A stretch of 64,000 nucleotides of DNA from Heterohyrax brucei (taxonomy: Eukaryota > Chordata > Mammalia > Hyracoidea > Procaviidae), in the NCBI GenBank assembly GCA_028571685.1, contig CM053162.1, positions 8,064,001 through 8,128,000 on the forward strand, in the 5' to 3' direction. Shown piece after piece: positions 56,900 to 64,000 of this stretch (position 1 is the first letter of the stretch; each line of letters opens with the position of its first letter). Under the pieces are notes generated by a model, which saw only the letters and a program-made list of their open reading frames with translations, made no database searches and had not been told where the DNA came from. The translations under genes were made by a program, and so were the position numbers.

Positions 56900-57770
56900 C
56901 ATTAGTGGTGAACACATTAAATCTGTTCCTGAGATGGGCTTTAAACTCAGGATGAATATACTCAAGGTCACACTTAGGCTCTTGTGGACTTGTTCTTGTT
57001 TTCTTCAGTTTCAATTTGTATTTGCATATGAGCAGTTGATGATCTGTGCGAAAGTCAGCACCTAGTCTTGTTCTGACTGCTAATATGGAACTTTTTCATC
57101 ATCTTTTCCCACGGATGTAGTCAGTTTGGTTCCTGCGTAGTTTACCTGGTTAGGTCCATGTGTACAGTCACCATTTGTGTTAGTTAGAAAAGGTCTTAGC
57201 AATGAAAAAGTCATTAGCCTTGCAAAATTTTGTCCTGTGAGCTCTGGCACTATTTCCTATCACCAACATTGTATCTTCCAACTACAAATCCTGCTTTTTT
57301 GTTTCCAACTTTTGCATTCTGGTCACCAGTAATTATCAATGCATCCTGATTGCATGTTTGACCAATTTCAGACTGCAGAAGCTGGTAAAAGTCTTCAGTC
57401 TCTTTGGCCTTAGTGGTTGGTGTATGAATTTGAATAATAGTCTTATTAACTGGCTTTCCTTGTAGGCATTATGGATATTTTCCTATCACTGACAGCATCA
57501 TACTTCAGAACAGATCTTGAAATGTTCTTTTTGATGATGAATGTAACACCATTCCTCTTCAAGGTTTCTTTCCCAGCATGGTAGACCATATGACTGTCAG
57601 ATTCAGAATGGCCAATGCCCATCCATTTTAGCTCGCTAATGACTAGGATATCATTTCACTTTTGATGACTACCAATTTTCTTAGATTCATATTTTGTACA
57701 TTCCACATTCTGATTATTAATGGATCTTTGCAGCTGTTTCTTCTTATTTTGAGTAGTGCCAGGACCAGGA
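56900..57770 (-). pseudogene. RTE endonuclease-domain relic
   Basis: Apurinic-like endonuclease half of the RTE ORF, stops in all frames. Recognised by nucleotide landmarks in the parent entry. Gapped and diverged, so individual catalytic residues cannot be assigned with confidence. Confidence 0.65.
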
Positions 57771-57789
57771 ATAAGTCTTGTTCTTACAA

Positions 57790-58720
57790 ATCAGAAGTTC
57801 TCAAAATTGTGTTCCCAAGACTTTATTATATTCTTCAGTATCATTGATGACCCAAAAGATATTTTGTTTGTGGATGATGTCTACTTATATTTACATATTA
57901 AAATTTAAAACAAAAGTTTTAAAAGCAATCATTTGTAAATTCACTTTAAAAATAATGTGTGCCATACATGTTAACATAAATATTTTTAATGAAAAATACC
58001 TACATATTCCAAAATAATTTGTTGAAACAAGTGGTATTGGTTTACACTTTTACAAATCTCTTTAATGTATGGTTTAATAGGAGACAGTTGGATTCTTATA
58101 CTTATCTCTTCATTCAAGCTGCTGTGATATTTGTTTTAGTTGAAGTATATGAAGAAAACATAGCCTTTAATTACACAAGAATGTAATTAAAAAGGAGAAG
58201 GTTATTTCCTTTTCAGATAACTGGGTATCTTCTTCTTTGATATACTGGAATATGATGAGTGGTAGTTTCTTAAAGCTTAGTTGAAGTGTGGAATCCTAAA
58301 CTGTGTCAGTGAACATTTTGTATTCAATTACATTAAAATCCATTGATTTATCCTATTCTTTGAATGAGTCTTTCACCTACACATGATTGTGTAACAGCAT
58401 GCATTGATCATTTGGAAGATATTAGTTCACTCACTAATGTAAATCTTCCAAATGTTGCCGTATTTCGTTACGTAACTCAACAAAAGTCGCTACTAATCTC
58501 ATCAGAAAATTCTTCAAGTACTGGGAAACTGTCAGGCTCATACTACCAGACGTAAGTTTTTACAAAATTCTAATTTTCATTTGAAAGCTCAAATTTTATC
58601 ATTGGCAACAAATGCTGTCAGTTGTTTTCCTTGATGTTACTAAGAAAATGACTGCCAAATATCCAAGCCTGAATAACCACAACTTGTCGGTTTTTCTTTA
58701 AAGTGAAAATGGTTTTCTAT
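57790..58720. repeat. Ancient interspersed repeat, possibly hAT-type
   Basis: AAGTTCTCAAAATTGTGTTCCC, CATTTTTACAAATC-like CTTTTACAAATCTCTTTAAT, GGTTTAATAGGAGACAGTTGG and AACTGTCAGGCTCATACTAC fit a widespread old mammalian repeat. The class assignment is a guess. Four small plus-strand ORFs over it are chance. Confidence 0.4.
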
Positions 58721-58816
58721 GACAAAAGTAGATGCTTCAGCTTACAACTCAAATAAACACACAAGTGTTTTGTCATGCAATAACCATCATACTCACATCA
58801 ATTAAAGTGCTTTATG

Positions 58817-58862
58817 AGGGTCGCCATGAGTCGGCTCCAACTCGAGGGCACTTGGCCTTGGC
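58817..58862 (+). mobile_element. SINE/RTE 3'-tail fragment
   Basis: GGGTCGCCATGAGTCGGCTC, then GAGGGCACTTGGCCTTGGCG; no head or body attached. It retains CpGs (GTCGCC, GTCGG, CTCGAG), suggesting a relatively recent event. Confidence 0.75.
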
Positions 58863-59149
58863 GATGAATACTTCACATTTTATCACACAGAATATTAAAA
58901 ATACATATTTAAGGGTAATTATTTAAGTGAAAATGGCATTTACTCTGCTATGTGTATAGCAGTGAAGAACGCAATTACTAGTGTAGTTTCATACTAGTGC
59001 CTTAATTTATGCTGATACCAACAGGTTACCCATCTTTACATTTGTGCAATCAGTGCAAATATCTACATAATGAAAAAGGCAATGTCTCATGATAATCACA
59101 AAAATAGTTTGATCTGAGTCCATGAAAGGTTCGCAGTGGCTCCCATATG

Positions 59150-59525
59150 CATGTTACCACAGTTTGAAACCTAGCATCTAAGCCAATCACGTGATTTCAT
59201 TTCTCCTTGCCAAGTGATTGGTTTATTCCTGGACATACGAGGCAATTTTAGCCCATGGCTTATGAGGAAAATATACCAAGAGACTTCTGGGAAGTTTTCA
59301 CCTTTAAGAAGAAAATCAGGATACAGAAATTTTCCTTTTCGTCTCTAGATATCACCGTCTTCTGTGATTGCTAGAAAGACAGCAGTTACCTTGCAGCTAT
59401 GAGGAGAAAGCTAAGGAAATCGAGCGGAAGTGAATCCTGGCATTCTGATGCAGCACTGAACCAGTGAAGTAATCAGCATGATAACATTGTCCGTGGACTT
59501 CTTGCTCTATGAGCTAATATCTTAC
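59150..59525. repeat. Ancient LTR/DNA repeat, unresolved
   Basis: GTTTATTCCTGGACATACGA, GGCAATTTTAGCCCATGGCT, AGACTTCTGGGAAGTTTTCA and TGGACTTCTTGCTCTATGAG follow the order of a common ancient mammalian repeat. I cannot name it safely. Confidence 0.45.
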
Positions 59526-60319
59526 TGCCTAAGCAATTTTTATTTTTATTTAGATTTTCTTTATTTGAGATGATGCTGTCCTTTACCTCGCAGGGTCTAC
59601 AGTGCACCTGGGTTCAATATTACCATGTATACATTAATATAGATCCAGCTTAGGCAGGGAGGTAAAAATACCAGAATTATAAGCAGCTTGAGGGAAGAAG
59701 TACTTAAAGAAAATTGCTTCACATCTGATAAGCAAGACAGTAGAAAATCAAGAAAAGAGCAATCAGGGTAACTTTAGAGAATTTTCCCATAATTTGGTGC
59801 CTTGGTTTAAGTCTGATGTCTTGCTCTCAGAGCTTGGGTAGATTTCCTTCATTTTGTAAGACACAAATGACTTTCATCATTTATGTTGTCTTTCACAAAT
59901 CTCCAGGTGACTACTTTCATACTATTATTATCTAGGATATTACTGTTTGGCCAGTCTTCTATGTCTCCAAATCCCATGCTAAAATATCAAGCAAGTACTC
60001 CTATTAAAAAAAAAAAGTTAAAAAAACCAAATAACAAGTTTACTGATGGAATATATGTATAATGAGTATTGAGGTATTAATCACAGACATATATAGGAAG
60101 ACATATCTGTAAACTTATTCATTTCCCTTGCAACCATGGATATATGGATTTTTTTCCTACATAAAAATGTGAGATTGAAGTTCTCTCATTTCTGTATTCT
60201 ACTTCTGGAAAATTTCCACAATCCCCCTCCACTCCATGCATTGAATGTTGGAAGTGACCAAGAACAATCTTTAGTTTCTATTCTCAATCAATTGCCCTAA
60301 ATCTCAAAGCTCCCATCTA
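59526..60319. other. Unique AT-rich sequence
   Basis: No gene or repeat recognised beyond an A-run at 60006-60017. Confidence 0.5.
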
Positions 60320-60505
60320 TTGACTTGGGCAGTTAACTTAGCTACTCTTTGCCTCAGCTTCCACATTGGCAAAATAATAAGACATTTCTCACGTAGAATT
60401 AAATGAATAAAAATACTGCACTTCAAAAAATGGCTGACACAAACTAAGTGCTTAGCAAAAACTATTATAAATTATTGTTACTATCATCATCATCATTGTT
60501 ATTTC
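60320..60505 (+). mobile_element. MIR
   Basis: Sense MIR core and 3' end: TTGGGCAGTTAACTTAGCTA, TGCCTCAGCTTCCACATTGG, TAAGTGCTTAGCAAAAACTA, then an ATC-rich tail. Confidence 0.78.
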
Positions 60506-60555
60506 ACTCAAATGTGATGATTTTTCACCCTTTGCATAGGGCTATAATCTCTCTG

Positions 60556-60712
60556 GAGCCCTGGTGATATGGTGATTAACAGCTCGGCTTCTAACAAAAA
60601 AGTCAGCAGTTCAATTCCACCAGCCACTTTTTGGAACCTTGTGGGGCAGTTCTGCTTGTCCTATAGTGTAGCTATGAGTTGGAACAGACTAGAGGGTACC
60701 TAACAACAATAA
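60556..60712 (+). mobile_element. AfroSINE
   Basis: Complete sense copy: GGAGCCCTGGTGATATGGTG, CAGTTCAATTCCACCAGCCA, GGGGCAGTTCTGCTTGTCC, tail ending ACCTAACAACAATAAC. Confidence 0.95.
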
Positions 60713-61371
60713 CGTCAACATCTCTACTACCCACCTTCTGGTAAGTATCACAGAGATATTAGCGGCTGCATCTTTATTTTGGCACCTTGAAGTACATGAA
60801 AAAGAGACAGCTGGTAAGGCCTTCTACAGTGAAGAACAGAATTGCACTGTTTTTGCTGGTGATTTCCATACCGACTTGATTGTTCTATTGTTTTTGTTCC
60901 GTTGACTAAGACTCCCTCTCTCAAATTCTTGTATTCTTTATCCCTCAGTCTTGAGATGGTACTCAACACAGATCTCTGTATTTGAATTTCATGCCATTTG
61001 TGTTCTAAGAGCATTTAAGGAAAGAACACATTTATCCTTGTCATTCTTATTGACTTTGTGGTCAGAGTTGAAATCTCAAGCAATTGATTTTTGTTATGTA
61101 TGCTTTGATATACTTCAGGTCAGTAATTTTCCAGAAGGACAAATGGCCTATAGCAGATGGTGGGTTTCCGCTGTCTGCCCAAACACCAGTTCCACACTCT
61201 TGTTAAAGAAATTAAAGATTCCCATAAGACCACTTTGGTAAACAAGAATATAGGATCACCTCTTTTCACAAGGGGCCAAACTATATCTATATAGATCATG
61301 ACTAAAGTTTAAGGTACCAAGGGCCTTAGAAGAGTGATCAAAAGTTTTTGATCAATATTTTTGTTGATACT
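60713..61371. other. Unique sequence, no gene recognised
   Basis: Minus ORF 60748-61014 (88 codons, IQRSVLSTISRLRDKEYKNL) and plus ORF 60951-61241 (96 codons) were inspected. Neither shows a known domain and they overlap in antisense. A decayed processed pseudogene cannot be excluded. Confidence 0.4.
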
Positions 61372-61552
61372 GGGTGTTGTTAAATGGGTTCTGTCTTATA
61401 GCAACCCTATGTGATACAGCAGAACTACCCCTTAGGGTTTTCTTTGCTATAATCTTTATGGGAACATATCTTCAGGTCTTTCTCCCACAGAGTCACTAGG
61501 AAGGTTTAACCCTCCAACCTTTCAATTCATAGCTGAGATCCCCAGGACACTT
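61372..61552 (-). mobile_element. AfroSINE, long variant
   Basis: Antisense: GGGTTCTGTCTTATAGCAAC, CCCCTTAGGGTTTTCTTTGC, TATAATCTTTATGGGAACAT, CTCCAACCTTTCAATTCATA. The head is lost after about 61550. Confidence 0.87.
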
Positions 61553-61897
61553 TTCTGATTAATAAACATCTTAATGTCCAAATCCTTAACACAGGGGATG
61601 GCGCCCTTTCCTCTCACAGGGCAGTAGCTGTGAAAGTCTCTTTCCCTCTGTTTACGAATACTTCTGGAGATTTTTCTAAGCTTTATTTTCCTGGAATCCT
61701 CTAGTTTATCTCACTTTTTCTCTGCATCTCCATTGTCTAGCTCTGCTTATAAATTTTTTTTTACTTGCTTCCTTGAACTCTTCACACTTTGCAACCTCAT
61801 CTTCACATGAGACATGAAAAACAGTACCCAACTTGCCCACTCCCACAACTTGACTCATCAGAAATTTAGGACAATTAAAGACACCAAGGGACCACTG

Positions 61898-62088
61898 GGT
61901 TGCTCTTTATTATTGAATCAATTCTGACTCATGGGGACCCCATCTTTGCAGACTAGAACTGGGCTTCATTTGCACTCCACACAGAATCAGGTCATCAAGT
62001 GTGTCTTCCAAGGTGCCTGTGGATTCAAAGCACCAAATTTTTGGCTAGTAATAGAACAGTTAACCAGTTGCATCACCAAACCAGGACA
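61898..62088 (-). mobile_element. AfroSINE, disrupted
   Basis: Antisense with a diverged middle: TCAATTCTGACTCATGGGGA, GGTGCCTGTGGATTCAAAGC, AATTTTTGGCTAGTAATAG. Head end CACCAAACCAGG. Confidence 0.75.
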
Positions 62089-62343
62089 TTTTTTTAAAGT
62101 GATAAATGCTGGTAAGAATTAACTGTGGACTTACAATGTAAATTGGGACTGTCTCTGGACAAACGAGAAAATATGATCATCCTATTTGTGGGAATGGATG
62201 TTGTTATTTCCAGAATAAACTGAAAATATTACAGAAATTCTCTGTAATGGAGCTTTTTGTCTTGTGCTGACTCTAGTGTATTGGGCAATTCAGTATAGGT
62301 TGAAGACATCAGTGGTCATTAATTTACCAAAACAAGCAAAACA

Positions 62344-62543
62344 AGTTGCCATCAATTTGATTCCAACTCACGACAAACTCATGTGTGTCAGAATAGGATT
62401 GTGCTATATAGAGCTTTCAGGAGCTACTTTTTTTAGACTAGATCACCAGTCCTTTGCTATAAGGTGCCTCTGGGTAGACTTGAACTTTCCGTCTTTAATT
62501 AGCAACTTTGTGCATTAACCATTTGCAAGACCCAGAGACTCCC
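62344..62543 (-). mobile_element. AfroSINE, long variant
   Basis: Antisense: GTTGCCATCAATTTGATTCC, ACTCATGTGTGTCAGAATAG, CAGTCCTTTGCTATAAGGTG, and head end AGACCCAGAGACTCC. The middle is rearranged by small indels. Confidence 0.82.
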
Positions 62544-63319
62544 TGGTCCATGTAATTATGCTTAAATCTGAGTCATCTGGAGTCCATTTAGTTATAATAA
62601 ACTCTGCTGCCCCCATGTGGTATACAGTGGTTTCAAGAATTTTTTTTGGACATGAGCACCTTCCTCACCCTCCCACTCCCTATCAAGGAAAAATTAATGT
62701 ATCAACAAGGTGAGATTAATGGCATTTGTAAGGAAAAGGAAAGGAAGCTGAAAGCAATGGTTTTGATATTCTAAAACATCCTCCCTTTTTAATAAACTTA
62801 AAAATAATTTTGCTCCTTTACTTCATTTCTCTCCCCTCCAAGAGATATTAACTGTCCTAATGTCGGCTCCAGGCTCAAAATAGAAGTATATGATGGGTTT
62901 GAGGCCTGTGTCAGAAATTGATGCCTTGGAACCACAGTGGACGACCTGGTGTCAACCAGCAGTTAATTTTAGATCAATACTTTGAAGATTCACAGGCTAC
63001 TAAAGTTCTCAAGGAAACCGTACAGGCAAACAAGTAGCCAGAGCTGGGGGAGAAGGATGTGCAGAACAATACCCATACCAAGGGTAGAAACAGAATGGAA
63101 TGGCCAAAGGATCTGGACTCAAAATAATTAGACAAAGCCTGTGCTTGAACAAAGGCCTAGTTACAATTTCCTTGCAGTTAGCAAGATGTAGTTTTGGGGA
63201 GTCAATGCATTGTAGGAGGCCAGAATCACCAGACCAGGAAGAATGGCCACAAATGAGTTTGGCTGACGGGAGAGGTTACGTGTCACCATGACATTTTCAA
63301 CTTTGTAAAGTCCTTTTTG
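62544..63319. other. Unique sequence, no gene seen
   Basis: No supported exon or repeat. The 63-codon ORF at 63100-63291 has no domain. Confidence 0.45.
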
Positions 63320-63438
63320 GTCGACAGTTCAAATCCACCAGGCGCTCCTTGTATACTCTGGGAGTCAGTTCTATGCTGGCCCCTAGGGCCGTCATGAGTC
63401 ACATCCGACTCGATGGCACTTGGCTGGCTTTGGCAGGA
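63320..63438 (+). mobile_element. AfroSINE, head missing, variant 3' end
   Basis: From GGTCGACAGTTCAAATCCAC (box B region) through GCGCTCCTTGTATACTCTGG to CGACTCGATGGCACTTGGCT, then GGCTTTGGCAGG. Conserved CpGs suggest a young copy. The end is of the GGCACTTGG type. Confidence 0.88.
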
Positions 63439-63548
63439 GACAGTCAGTCACTTCTTAGATTGACACAACGGTTGCAGCCATGGACTCAAATATACCAAAA
63501 GTCATGAAGACTGCACAGGACCAGTAACACTTTGTTCTGTTGCTCACA

Positions 63549-63600
63549 AGGTCCCCATGAGTTGGAGCTGACACAGTGGCACCACCACTACCACCACCAG
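63549..63600 (+). mobile_element. SINE/RTE 3'-tail fragment with (CCA)n
   Basis: AAGGTCCCCATGAGTTGGAG then GTGGCACCACCACTACC; only the terminal tail and a short (ACC)n-rich end. Confidence 0.65.
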
Positions 63601-64000
63601 TCACCTTCTTTGTAGCACTTCTCAGTATTAAAGGAGCAGTGTTCCCAAAGGGTAAGAGGCTATTGAGAGCCTAAAAACACTTGGCAAAAGGCACCAGGTT
63701 TCCCAGCCCACCAAACTGACATCTGAGATCAGGACTCCAGTGGGTCTGGGTGACTCAAAGCATCTAGGAAAGAAAATAATTGTTCTTGACTCATTATTGA
63801 CCGTTAGGTGCTCACGCAGCCAAAACTCATAAAACAAAGAAAAAGAAAACACAGTGGCCCTGCGCTGACTTCTTCACCTCCTCCAGCACTTCCTAGTTTG
63901 TCTCCCCATTTCATATGGTCACTTGAAGTGCTTGAACCCAGATATCTGTTTGACCTCTACATCTTGGTGTTTAGGCCTCATGGAAAATAACTTAGTTGAG
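63601..64000. other. Unique sequence to window end
   Basis: Two opposite-strand short ORFs (63628-63852 and 63808-63990) without domains. No gene supported. Confidence 0.5.

Larger units (their letters stand above)
56022..57770 (-). mobile_element. RTE/BovB-type LINE, RT core deleted
   Basis: Antisense RTE-clade element. The 3' tail region is at 56022-56420 (TTAGTTCTGACTTACAGTGA, CCCATTGTTGCAGCCACTGT, GCTTCTCCAGGGACCGATCC). The middle is at 56430-56850 (CTTTGCACATGTCATTATAA), and the endonuclease half at 56900-57770 (CCAGTAATTATCAATGCATC, GGCCTTAGTGGTTGGTGTAT, TGTAACACCATTCCTCTTC). A full-length relative is about 3.2 kb. Roughly half, centred on RT, is missing at about 56430. Its 3' tail is shared with AfroSINE, so this family is the likely source of the SINE's copying enzyme. 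Confidence 0.9.

Noticed and set aside
60748-61014. 88-codon minus ORF as a processed pseudogene
   Set aside because: No recognisable protein family, poly-A tail or TSD could be seen.

Overview
This window is mammalian nuclear DNA, almost certainly from an afrotherian (elephant, manatee or hyrax group). The main evidence is about 17 recognisable AfroSINE copies or pieces: a tRNA-derived head, a conserved body, and a 3' tail shared with an RTE/BovB LINE. L1 3' ends of afrotherian type and one internally deleted RTE LINE support this. I found no host protein-coding exon, tRNA, rRNA or CRISPR array. The window reads as intergenic or deep-intronic, and its content is mobile DNA of several ages plus unique AT-rich sequence.

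Layout. 0.6-0.84 kb: AfroSINE. 1.4-7.0 kb: an old L1 (+) with ~80-bp tandem monomers placed directly upstream of a truncated ORF2. 7.5-7.9 kb: MaLR-type LTR (-). 9.4-16.3 kb: a full-length L1 (-) with a perfect 13-bp target-site duplication (TSD), an intact 314-codon ORF1, a broken ORF2, and ~199-bp monomers in its 5'UTR. 16.5-25 kb: mostly unique sequence with AfroSINEs, two MLT1-type LTRs, a Tc1/mariner-superfamily relic, MIR/L2 relics, and an unnamed ~175-bp repeat present twice in inverted orientation. 25.6-26.3 kb: an LTR-like element with a 5-bp TSD. 26.6-30.8 kb: HAL1-like ORF1 sequence followed by two successive L1 3' ends, the first interrupted by a 258-bp antisense L1 fragment.

32.8-41.7 kb: an old L1 (-) serving as a nest for a mariner, an AfroSINE and a younger L1 fragment. 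41.8-49.4 kb: AfroSINEs, L2 and MIR. 49.8-53.9 kb: an old L1 (+) truncated inside ORF2 and abutting an antisense L1 piece. 56.0-57.8 kb: an RTE (-) whose reverse transcriptase (RT) core is deleted. 57.8-64 kb: ancient repeats, MIR and AfroSINEs.

How the parts work together: L1 encodes the machinery that copies itself (ORF1p chaperone; ORF2p endonuclease and RT). RTE is the likely enzyme donor for AfroSINE, and the shared 3' tail is visible here. No element appears autonomous now. The most unusual observations are a same-frame 86-87-codon ORF between ORF1 and ORF2 in two separate L1 copies, different tandem promoter monomers in two L1s, the unnamed inverted repeat pair, and a 19-bp SINE-tail-like insertion inside L1 ORF2. 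I did not find a convincing new host or defence system.
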